This document shows, one piece after another, positions 42,010 to 49,835 of a stretch of DNA of 64,000 nt (positions within the stretch are counted from its first letter, which is position 1; each line of letters opens with the position of its first letter). The stretch comes from JAKPUX01 sp964436305 (GTDB lineage: Bacteria > Zhuqueibacterota > Zhuqueibacteria > Residuimicrobiales > Residuimicrobiaceae): NCBI GenBank assembly GCA_964436305.1, contig CAYTCI010000006.1:22595-86594 (forward strand), read 5' to 3'. The translations under genes and the position numbers were made by a program. A model generated the notes under the pieces. It had not been told where the DNA came from, did no database searches, and was given only the letters and a program-made list of their open reading frames with translations.

Positions 42010-43634
42010 CAGGCCTCCCGCGCCCTGCGGCGGAGCCGGCTGCGCAGGAGTTCGGGGTCGGCGACACGCAGCAGGAAGGTCAGCGCCACATAGAGCAGGC
42101 CATAGAGGCCGAGGACGAGAAGTGCTGTCAGAATCGGATGCAACGGAGGCAGAATCAGGCGGAGCGCCCAGGCGCCGGCAGCGGCCAGCGCAGCGGCCAG
42201 CCAGAGTCGCAGGGTGAAAGTGACGGGCAGGCCGGTGCGGCCGATACGGCGGTTGAGGCTGCGGCGCAGCAGCAGGAATTCGATCCAGCCGGCGATCCCC
42301 GCCGAGATGGTCAAGCCCGCCACGCCCCAGCGCGCCGGGATCCCGATCAGCCCGGGCAGGCGCAGGGCGCAAAGATAACCCAGGCTCGCGGTGAGCAGGA
42401 CACGGATCATCGCAAAACGCAAGGGGGTCCGGGTATCGCGCAGGGCATAGTAGGTGGAGGAGTAGAGCCGGCCCAGGGTCTGCGCCAGCAGGCCGACGGT
42501 TGCTCCGGCGAGGCAGCCCCAGACATAAATCACATCCCCGCGGCCGAAGCGGCCGGTTTGATAGATGGCGGCGACGATGACATCGCCGAGGGTGAGAAAG
42601 GCCATGGCCGAGGCGATGATAAAATAGGCGATACGGCGCAGACCGTTGTTGAGACGCTGGTGGAGGAAAGCGGCGATCTCGCCCGCATCCCCGACCGCGC
42701 TGGACATCGCCGGCAGCTCCGCCGCCGACACCGACATACCGAAGAGACTGACGGGGAGAAGGTAAAGGGTCTGGGCGTAACTGAAGGCGGCAAAAGCGCC
42801 GGTGGGCAGCAGGCTGGCCAGCAGCTCGTCAACATAACTGCTGATCTGGATGACGCCGCGGCCAAAAAAGACCGGAAAAAAATTACGCACGACGGTTCGC
42901 ACCTCGGCCATACGCAGATCCAGGCGAATACGCAGGGGCCGCGCCAGCCGCAGCACCATCGGCAGCTGCAGCAAAAACTGGGCGCCACTGCCGGCCACCG
43001 AGGCCCAGGCGATCAGCTCCGCCAGGGGAAACTGCTCCCGCCGCGGCCCCCAGAAGAGCAGCGCGGCGATCATGACAACATTCCAGCCGATCGGGGCGGC
43101 GTAGGAGAGAAAAAAACGCCGGTGACTGTTGAGAATACCCAGGCACCAGGAGGAGAGGACCAGAATGCCCGCGCCGGGGAAAAGGATGCGCACCAGCTGG
43201 ATGGTCAGTTCGCGTTTGGCGCCGGTGAAACCGGGGGCGATCGCGGCGATCAGCCAGGGGGTGATCAGGATGCCCAGCAGTACACTCAGCGAGACCACCA
43301 CCCCCAGCAGCGCCGCGATAGCCCCCGCCACGCGGCCGGCCTCTTCCTCTTTATGCTCCGCCAGCAGCCGGGCATAGACCGGAATGAACGAGGCCGAGAG
43401 GGTGCCCTCGCCAAAGAGATTCTGGAGGAAATTGGGGATGCGGAAGGCCGCCTTGAAGGCATCGGCGGCCGCCGAGCTGCCAAAATAATGAGCGAAGACC
43501 CGGTCGCGGATCAGGCCGGCGATGCGGCTGAGAAATACCCCCGCGGCCACCAGCAGGGCGCCGCCGGAGCGGGCAGCCCGCGGCCGGGCGGGAACGCCGC
43601 CGGAGAGGTCGGTTTCACTTTGTGCCACGTTCAT
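42009..43634 (-). CDS. murJ: Lipid II flippase MurJ/MviN
   Basis: 541 residues with about 14 membrane segments. Family patterns: LSRIAGLIRDRVFAHYFG at the start, FRIPNFLQNLFGEGTLSASFIPVYARL, and LLPVSLFGMSVSAAELPAMS. It moves the peptidoglycan precursor lipid II across the inner membrane. Start ATG 43634; an upstream extension to 43721 would run into the manA gene. It is 19 bp after manA on the same strand. Confidence 0.94.
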   Translation of the reverse strand: MNVAQSETDLSGGVPARPRAARSGGALLVAAGVFLSRIAGLIRDRVFAHYFGSSAAADAFKAAFRIPNFLQNLFGEGTLSASFIPVYARLLAEHKEEEAGRVAGAIAALLGVVVSLSVLLGILITPWLIAAIAPGFTGAKRELTIQLVRILFPGAGILVLSSWCLGILNSHRRFFLSYAAPIGWNVVMIAALLFWGPRREQFPLAELIAWASVAGSGAQFLLQLPMVLRLARPLRIRLDLRMAEVRTVVRNFFPVFFGRGVIQISSYVDELLASLLPTGAFAAFSYAQTLYLLPVSLFGMSVSAAELPAMSSAVGDAGEIAAFLHQRLNNGLRRIAYFIIASAMAFLTLGDVIVAAIYQTGRFGRGDVIYVWGCLAGATVGLLAQTLGRLYSSTYYALRDTRTPLRFAMIRVLLTASLGYLCALRLPGLIGIPARWGVAGLTISAGIAGWIEFLLLRRSLNRRIGRTGLPVTFTLRLWLAAALAAAGAWALRLILPPLHPILTALLVLGLYGLLYVALTFLLRVADPELLRSRLRRRAREA

Positions 43635-43653
43635 TCCTGTGCAGATCAGGGAT

Positions 43654-44922
43654 TCAGACAAGGGGAACGGAGGCGCGGAAGAGCAGCGCTCCGGTGTTGC
43701 TTGCGAGCTGCCAGGGGGCATCGGCCGCGGCCAGCAGGATCCCGCCGCGCTCGAGCGGCCGCTGCTCGCCGCCAGCCACCGCTGCGCTGGCCGAGCCCTC
43801 CACCACGATCAGGATCTCCGGGCCGTGCGCTGCCGCACTCCGGCACGTATCACCCGGTGCCAGCGCGATCCGCGAGAGCTGAAAATCCGCCACTGGGGTG
43901 CGATAGAGCAGCTCGCCGGGGGCCACGGCCGACGCGGTCAGCCGTTCCGGTGTGCCGCCCTGAAAGCGCAGGGTTTTCAGCAGCTCTTGTACATCCACGT
44001 GTTTGGGCGTCAGTCCGCCGCGCAGGACGTTGTCCGAGTTGGCCATCAGCTCGACGGTGACCCCCTCCAGATAGGCGTGCGGCACGCCCGCCCCCTGAAA
44101 GGTCCCCTCCCCAGGCTGGAGTTCGAGCAGGTTGAGCAAATAGATCGAGAAGAGGCCGCGGTCAATCCCGCCGCCCGGCAGGGGGAAGGCACGCGCCGCC
44201 TTGACCGCCCAGTAATCGGGACTGTTTTTCTTGAGGAGGCCGCGATCGAAGAGCGGCTCGATCCCGGCCAGCAGCCCGCCAAGCAGACGGTCGACCTCGA
44301 ACTGCGGCAGGGTCATCAGATGCTCGTAGAGCCGGCGCAGCAGCCGCTCCTGAGCGGCGGGATCCTCGTCGGCCTCGAGCAGCGCGAGCGGAAACCAGGG
44401 AGAGATTCCGGAGAAGGCGGGGATGCCGGTCAGGAGATCGGCGATCTCGGCCAGCGGCCGGAAACCATGCAGCATCCAGAATCGGGTGAGCGCGACATGC
44501 ACCTCGGGCTTGTGGTTGCGGTCGCGGTAGTTGCGCTGCGGGGCATCGGCCGGCACGCCGGCGGCCTCTTCGGCGGCGAATCCCGCCTCCGCCTGCGGCC
44601 GTGAGGGGTGCACCTGGATCGAGAGCATCTCGCGCGCATCCAGGATCTTGAAGAGAAAGGGCAGTTCCGCGCCGAAACGCGCATGGACCGCTGCGCCCAG
44701 AATGGTGCCGGGGCTCCGGCGGATCAACTCATCGAGGCCGATGCGGCCCTCGGCAAGCTCCACTTCGCTGGGGGCCTGGGGGTGTGTCCCCATCCACAGC
44801 TCGGCGAAGGGCTGGCGTGCCGGATTGGGCACACCAAGGAGAGCGGGAATATAGTCGTATCCGCCCCAGGGATAGTGCTGCACGCGGCCGTGCAGCCGGT
44901 AGAGGGTCGATGCAGCGTTCAC
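43654..44922 (-). CDS. manA: Mannose-6-phosphate isomerase, class I
   Basis: 422-residue cupin enzyme that interconverts mannose-6-P and fructose-6-P with zinc. Motifs: PWGGYDYIPALLG and ELWMGTHPQAPSEV at the N-terminus, zinc ligands in IQVHPSRPQAE and HKPEVHVAL, and the C-terminal GVPHAYLEG. Starts with GTG overlapping the alcohol dehydrogenase stop by 4 nt (GTGA). It could feed GDP-mannose for the polyprenol-phosphate mannosyltransferase at 4911-5648. Confidence 0.94.
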   Translation of the reverse strand: MNAASTLYRLHGRVQHYPWGGYDYIPALLGVPNPARQPFAELWMGTHPQAPSEVELAEGRIGLDELIRRSPGTILGAAVHARFGAELPFLFKILDAREMLSIQVHPSRPQAEAGFAAEEAAGVPADAPQRNYRDRNHKPEVHVALTRFWMLHGFRPLAEIADLLTGIPAFSGISPWFPLALLEADEDPAAQERLLRRLYEHLMTLPQFEVDRLLGGLLAGIEPLFDRGLLKKNSPDYWAVKAARAFPLPGGGIDRGLFSIYLLNLLELQPGEGTFQGAGVPHAYLEGVTVELMANSDNVLRGGLTPKHVDVQELLKTLRFQGGTPERLTASAVAPGELLYRTPVADFQLSRIALAPGDTCRSAAAHGPEILIVVEGSASAAVAGGEQRPLERGGILLAAADAPWQLASNTGALLFRASVPLV

Positions 44923-46079
44923 GCGGCGCAGGCCTTGAGCAGGGCGTTGATCTCCGCGGCGCCCAGATCGCGATGTTCGCCGATCTTGCCGTCACGCGCT
45001 TCGATGCGGGCGCCGATGGCCGTTAGCCCGGCCGCGTCATCGATGCCATACTCCGCGAGGCGGGTTTTCACGCCCAGGGACCGGAAGAAGTCCTCGGTGC
45101 GGCGGATGGCCTGTTCTATCCGCTCCGGTTCACTGCCGGCGGTGATTCCCCAGATACGTTCGCCATACTGCAGAAGCTTGGCCTGTTTCTGCTGACCCTG
45201 ATGCCGCAGCAAGGCCGGCAGGACAACCGCCAGGGTCTGGGCATGATCAAGGCCGTGCGCCGCGGTGAGCTCGTGGCCGATGGTATGGGTGGCCCAGTCC
45301 TGCGGCACGCCGCAGCCGATCAAACCGTTGAGGGCCTGGGTGGCCGCCCACATCAGGGTCGCCCGGCTGTCATAATCCTGCGGGTGGGCCAGCAGGTAGG
45401 GTCCAACCTCGACCAGGGTCATCAGGATCGCTTCGGCCTGGCGGTCCTGCAGGGGCGCTGCCGCCGGCCAGGTCATATACTGCTCACAAACGTGCACGAA
45501 GGCGTCCACCACACCGTTGGCCGTCTGCCGCGGCGGCAGGCTCATGGTGGTCTCGGGATCGAGGATCGAGAAGAGGGGATAGAGCAGCGGCGAACTGAAG
45601 GCGCGCTTCTCGCGGGTCTCTTCGCGGGAGACGACCGAATTGCTGTTCATCTCCGAGCCGGTGGCAGGCAGGGTGAGGACGCAGCCGAGCGGAAGTGCCG
45701 CTTTCACCGGAGCCCGGTGGCTGAGGATCTCCCAGGGTTCGGCACCAGCGAAGGGGACCGCCGCGGCGATGAATTTGGTGCCGTCGAGGACCGAACCGCC
45801 GCCGGTGGAGAGGAGGAAATCGATCGCTTCGCGACGCGCCAACTCGACGGCGCGCATCAGGGTCTCATAGCGCGGATTGGCTTCGATCCCGCCGAATTCG
45901 AGCACGGTATGGCCCCGTAATCCCTGCATGACCTGATCGTAGACGCCGTTGCGCTTGATCGAGCCGCCGCCATAGGTCATCAGGACGCGTGCGCCGGCAG
46001 GGATATGCTCAGAGAGTCTGGCGATGGTGCCCTTGCCGAAGAGGATACGCACCGGATTGCGGTAGGAAAAATTAAACAT
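44919..46079 (-). CDS. Iron-containing alcohol dehydrogenase (butanol dehydrogenase-like)
   Basis: 386 residues. Starts MFNFSYRNPVRILFGKG, the typical beginning of the BDH/YqhD-like group, with NAD(P) site VLMTYGGGSIKRNGV and STGGGSVLDGTKFIA, and metal ligands in VDAFVHVCEQY and HTIGHELTAAHGLDHAQ. ATG at 46079 follows GGAGG and is 60 bp inside the longest frame. Reduces aldehydes to alcohols or the reverse in the cytoplasm. First gene after a terminator, probably with manA in one transcript. Confidence 0.9.
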   Translation of the reverse strand: MFNFSYRNPVRILFGKGTIARLSEHIPAGARVLMTYGGGSIKRNGVYDQVMQGLRGHTVLEFGGIEANPRYETLMRAVELARREAIDFLLSTGGGSVLDGTKFIAAAVPFAGAEPWEILSHRAPVKAALPLGCVLTLPATGSEMNSNSVVSREETREKRAFSSPLLYPLFSILDPETTMSLPPRQTANGVVDAFVHVCEQYMTWPAAAPLQDRQAEAILMTLVEVGPYLLAHPQDYDSRATLMWAATQALNGLIGCGVPQDWATHTIGHELTAAHGLDHAQTLAVVLPALLRHQGQQKQAKLLQYGERIWGITAGSEPERIEQAIRRTEDFFRSLGVKTRLAEYGIDDAAGLTAIGARIEARDGKIGEHRDLGAAEINALLKACAA

Positions 46080-46104
46080 GCAGCCTCCTGGAAGCAATAG
46101 AGAT

Positions 46105-46139
46105 AAAAAAGTGCGACGCAGAGATGGCATGCGTCGCAC
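46105..46139 (-). terminator. Intrinsic terminator after the 46176-48596 gene
   Basis: Ten-bp perfect stem (GTGCGACGCA with TGCGTCGCAC, 46111-46120 and 46130-46139), 9-nt loop, then on the minus strand six T residues (46110-46105). Separates the secreted-protein gene from the alcohol dehydrogenase. Confidence 0.92.
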
Positions 46140-46175
46140 AACCTGACAGACCGAAGAGGGAGAAAAGCCGGATGC

Positions 46176-48596
46176 TCATTGCAGCTTGATCATCTTCCGC
46201 ACCATGTGCTGATCGGGTGAGGAGAGGATGTACATATAGACACCGGAACTCGTCATCTGGCCCTGGTCGTCGCGGCCGTCCCAGTCGATCTGATAATAGC
46301 CGGCACGTGCCTCCTCCTGGACCAGCCGGCGGATCCGTCGCCCGAGCAGATCATAGAGGGTCAACTCGACACGCCCAGTGCTGCCGGCGGGAATCTGGTA
46401 GCGGATGGTCGTCACCGGATTGAAGGGATTGGGGTAATTCTGCGCCAGTGCCCAGACGGCCGGAGCGGCGAAGGTGATCGTGACGGGTTCGGACCAGGCG
46501 AAACGGCCGTCGAGATCGATCTGCTTGAGGCGGTACTCGATGCGGCCGGGTTTGGCGTCTCCATCGCTGTACCCGTAGCTTTGGGCGATGTTGGTGGTCC
46601 CGTGCCCCTTGATGAAGGCAATCTGCTGCCACGCCGCTTCACCCTCAAGGCGGCGCTCCAGGGCAAAGCCATAATTGCTGCTCTCGCTGGCGGTGCGCCA
46701 GCTGAGATCGACGCGCGTGCCCAGCGGTATCGCCGTAAAAGCCATGAGCTCAACCGGTGTGGTGACACTGGTGACCATCGCGATCGAGGGGGCAAAGTTG
46801 TTGGCCTCGTCGTAGGCATTGACGGCGAAATAGTACTGACGCTCAGGGATCAAACCCTTGATCGTGAACATTTCCCGCGCGGAGGGGGCGCCGGGTGTCG
46901 GCACCGGTTCGATCAGCTTGGCCGTATCCCACCACTCCCAGTCCCGGTTGCCGGTCGGAGCCGTCTCGCTGTAACGCATCTCATACCGGGTAGCGGCGCG
47001 CACCCGGGTACAGTCGTCGCCCACGGCCGTCCAGGTGAGGGTGACAGTGGAATCCGCCCGGCTGGCGATCTGCAGGTCGCGGATGGTGCCGGGGGGGATG
47101 ACGTCAAACATCTGTTTGGCCGTCGTGACCGTCAGCGGGGTTTTGTAGGTGTCAAAAAGGGCCGCCAGGCCGTTGTAGTCGTATACCCGCGGCAGGACGT
47201 ACTGGCGCAGGGTGAGGACTAGCGGGATCGAACTCGGCAGGCCGGAGCTCTGCTCGAGCTGGACGCCGTTGAGGCCATTGACCGCGGGGGTATCCTCGGC
47301 ATCCCCGTCATTGTAGCGGATATATTGAGTCTTGAGGGGAGATGAACTGCGCAGGTCCGCGATGGTGAAAAGGGTGGCCTTTTTCACCGGGCTGTCAGCC
47401 CCGACCGTGTCGGCCACCAGCCCCCACCAGTGTTTACCAGGCCACTCACCGGAGACCAGATCGGAGACTGAGCCATAGGTTCCGGTGTCGGACTTGCCGT
47501 CGATCTTGAGCCCTTTGAGTCGCGCATCCGAAGTCGTCAGGCGGGGGGTGAAGTAACGCATCCCCATACCGTTGCTGTTGAGGGTGGAGCAAAGCAGGAT
47601 CTTGGAGTTTTTCAGGGAAACGCCGTATTTGTCCAGGCCGGTGAGAGATTTGCTGAGATCGATGACGATACTGTCAAAGGGCATCTCATAAAAATCGGAA
47701 TAGAATTTGTAACCGATCGGCAGCATGATCGTCTGGTCGAAAGTGAAATCCGCAATGCCGGAGATCTTGCCCCACCCCGAGAGGTGCACCTGGAGGTAAT
47801 TGGTGCGAATGACGCGGATCGGGCCCGCCGTATAATTGAAATGGCTGTGGCCGGCATCGACAGCGATTTCGCCGATCTTGCCGCCCAGCGCAGTTTTGAG
47901 ATCATACTTTTTGTTGCGCCATTGTTCGCGGATAAAAAGGTTAACCTCCTGGGTGGCGGCATGATCGGCGGTCGTCTGGATCCGCAGCCGCTGTTCATCG
48001 AAGAGATCGAGACCATCGCCGCCGGCGCTAACCGGGATGGTCAGGTTGGTGAGCAGGCCGCCCGCCTTGGCGGTATCCTGACCGGCCTCATAATTGGGAG
48101 CATAGACCGTCTCATTGTCGTAGTTCATGTAGGCGACGCTGCTCCGCGGCAGATCGGTCGAATAGTAGAGATAGAGATAGCCCGTGACGCCGGTGGCGGG
48201 ATTCCGGACGGCGATTTCATACCGCGGGTATTGCACGGCGGTCGCCTCCTCGTCCCACACCCGTTCACCCGCCCGATCGCCCAGATCTTTGGCCATGAAG
48301 ACCAGCTCATCCCTGGGATCGAGGATGGTGTTGGAGATACCATAGTAGCTGCCGTTAACATCCTCGTCGACCTGGAAGGGCACAGGTCGCCAGATGATCT
48401 CTTCGGCATCGAAGCTATAGAGACGAAAGGCGATAATATCTTTGCCCAGCAGGGCCGGCAGATCCTGACCTTTCAGGATCACGGGATCGAGGTTGCGGCC
48501 GATGTCCGCCGCGAATAAAAGAGTGCCCCAGAGAGTTAAGATCATTCCCATCCAGGGCACTCGGTTCAAGCACCATCTTTTACATGCCGATGGCAT
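46176..48596 (-). CDS. Secreted protein with FN3-like and C-terminal sorting (FlgD/T9SS-type) domains
   Basis: 806 residues. N-terminal signal (LTLWGTLLFAADI), a large unclassified beta-rich region (about 30-480), one fibronectin-III-like domain (GTIRDLQIASRADSTVTLTWTA), a second Ig-like segment (ELMAFTAIPLGTRVDLSWRTASE), and a C-terminal domain starting ALAQNYPNPFNPVTTIRYQIP and ending VRKMIKLQ. That ending marks export and anchoring by a type IX-like or related pathway. ATG at 48596 is used because AAAGGA lies 6 nt before it. No enzyme family recognised. Confidence 0.72.
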   Translation of the reverse strand: MPSACKRWCLNRVPWMGMILTLWGTLLFAADIGRNLDPVILKGQDLPALLGKDIIAFRLYSFDAEEIIWRPVPFQVDEDVNGSYYGISNTILDPRDELVFMAKDLGDRAGERVWDEEATAVQYPRYEIAVRNPATGVTGYLYLYYSTDLPRSSVAYMNYDNETVYAPNYEAGQDTAKAGGLLTNLTIPVSAGGDGLDLFDEQRLRIQTTADHAATQEVNLFIREQWRNKKYDLKTALGGKIGEIAVDAGHSHFNYTAGPIRVIRTNYLQVHLSGWGKISGIADFTFDQTIMLPIGYKFYSDFYEMPFDSIVIDLSKSLTGLDKYGVSLKNSKILLCSTLNSNGMGMRYFTPRLTTSDARLKGLKIDGKSDTGTYGSVSDLVSGEWPGKHWWGLVADTVGADSPVKKATLFTIADLRSSSPLKTQYIRYNDGDAEDTPAVNGLNGVQLEQSSGLPSSIPLVLTLRQYVLPRVYDYNGLAALFDTYKTPLTVTTAKQMFDVIPPGTIRDLQIASRADSTVTLTWTAVGDDCTRVRAATRYEMRYSETAPTGNRDWEWWDTAKLIEPVPTPGAPSAREMFTIKGLIPERQYYFAVNAYDEANNFAPSIAMVTSVTTPVELMAFTAIPLGTRVDLSWRTASESSNYGFALERRLEGEAAWQQIAFIKGHGTTNIAQSYGYSDGDAKPGRIEYRLKQIDLDGRFAWSEPVTITFAAPAVWALAQNYPNPFNPVTTIRYQIPAGSTGRVELTLYDLLGRRIRRLVQEEARAGYYQIDWDGRDDQGQMTSSGVYMYILSSPDQHMVRKMIKLQ

Positions 48597-48631
48597 ACTG
48601 CATCCTTTCAAAGGACCGCCAGCAGGTCATG

Positions 48632-48970
48632 TTATTTGAACGCAGTGACAGCCTCTTCCACGGTGTCAAAGGTATCAAATATCGTGACCAGCTTGGTGAT
48701 CACAAAAAGATTTTCGACGTTCTCGGTGATACGGGCCAGCTTCAGATCGCCGCCGGCGTTACGCAGGGAACTCATCGCGCCGATCAACGCACCCAGCCCG
48801 GTGCTGTTCATCCAGGTCACCTTGTTGACATCGGCGACCACCTTCTTGGCGCCCTGACCGATCAATTGTTTGACCTTCTCATGAATCTCAACTGTCTCGG
48901 GGCCACCCATCAGTTTGCCCTTGAGCTCGAGAATGGCGACATCCCCTTGCATGACTTCATTCAATGCCAT
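48632..48970 (-). CDS. STAS-domain anti-sigma factor antagonist
   Basis: 112 residues, the size of SpoIIAA/RsbV. The conserved phosphorylatable serine is in WMNSTGLGALIG. It would act by switching a partner switch kinase and sigma factor. No rsbW-like kinase or phosphatase is adjacent. ATG at 48970 follows GAGGAGG; it has its own promoter and may be a simple two-component partner encoded elsewhere. Confidence 0.92.
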   Translation of the reverse strand: MALNEVMQGDVAILELKGKLMGGPETVEIHEKVKQLIGQGAKKVVADVNKVTWMNSTGLGALIGAMSSLRNAGGDLKLARITENVENLFVITKLVTIFDTFDTVEEAVTAFK

Positions 48971-49018
48971 AACGACCTCCTCTTGATATCGATCCGATGT
49001 GGAGAAAATCTTTTTTTT

Positions 49019-49047
49019 AAAATAGGGCTTTTTACCAAAGAATGCAA
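49019..49047 (-). promoter_or_regulatory. Promoter of the STAS-domain gene
   Basis: Minus strand TTGCAT (49047-49042), 17-bp spacer, TATTTT (49024-49019), 49 bp before the ATG, just inside the end of the upstream gene region. Confidence 0.55.
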
Positions 49048-49049
49048 CG

Positions 49050-49766
49050 CTATTTTACGTCAAGCAACAAGTTTTGTGCCCGTTCGTTGTCAGGATTGAT
49101 CCGCAGCGCCTCCTGCAGGCATTTGCGTCCCCCCTCCTCCCAACCGCTGTTCAGGCAAAACGAGGCCGCCAGCAGATAGGCCTCGTCGATCTGCCGGCCG
49201 TGCATCCGCCGCAGCAAGGACTCCAGCTCCTCGCCAAAAACAAAATGGATATAGTGCTCATTGGTGATCATGTAATAGAGCAGGACCTCATTGTTGCGGT
49301 AGTCATGCAGCAGCCGGGTGATGATCGCCAGCCCCTGATTGAACAGCGCCCGCATCTTGTCGATGTTGGCCTTCAGGCTGGCGCGGTTCGCGCCGCCCTC
49401 GGTGCCTACGTCGGAATAGTGCTCAAGAATATAGGCCTGCTCGCGCACAACCATCGCCTTGTGGAAGAGAAGACCAACATTGTTGATCAGCTCCACTTCC
49501 AGATGGCTGGGCTGCACCTTTTCATGCTCATTCCCGGCGCCATGCCGGCCCGGCCAACCGCGCTGAAATAACAGGTGCATATCCTGCTTGATGCCATAAA
49601 GCACATCGGAGAGCTTGAGAATGCGGTCAAACTCCACATCATGGCCGTTTTGGCCCTCGCGGTCAATATTGGCAAAGGTGTTCTTGGCGCGAAAATAGGT
49701 GACCAGGATCTTCTTGATCATCCATTGCTTGTTGATGGCCAAAAACGGCCGGATTTTTTCTGCCAT
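49050..49766 (-). CDS. Uncharacterised 238-residue protein with C-terminal TPR-like helices
   Basis: No family recognised. Mostly helical, charged; the last 50 residues (QIDEAYLLAASFCLNSGWEEGGRKCLQEALRINPDNERAQNLL) fit a TPR-type repeat, while residues 1-140 form an unknown helical region rich in His and aromatic residues (FDRILKLSDVLYGIKQDMHLL). No signal or membrane segment. It is followed at once by the STAS gene, so both could belong to a partner-switch module, although that is only neighbourhood evidence. Confidence 0.65.
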   Translation of the reverse strand: MAEKIRPFLAINKQWMIKKILVTYFRAKNTFANIDREGQNGHDVEFDRILKLSDVLYGIKQDMHLLFQRGWPGRHGAGNEHEKVQPSHLEVELINNVGLLFHKAMVVREQAYILEHYSDVGTEGGANRASLKANIDKMRALFNQGLAIITRLLHDYRNNEVLLYYMITNEHYIHFVFGEELESLLRRMHGRQIDEAYLLAASFCLNSGWEEGGRKCLQEALRINPDNERAQNLLLDVK

Positions 49767-49835
49767 AGCCCCTCCAGTTGGCCGGGATATCTATTAACAA
49801 CAACGCTTTGCCCTGAAAACATTCCCTGCGTCGAC

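Noticed and set aside
42138..44060. Long plus-strand frame opposite murJ/manA
   Set aside because: Composition (Gln, Gly, Arg, Asp rich) is that of an antisense frame; murJ and manA are intact on the other strand.
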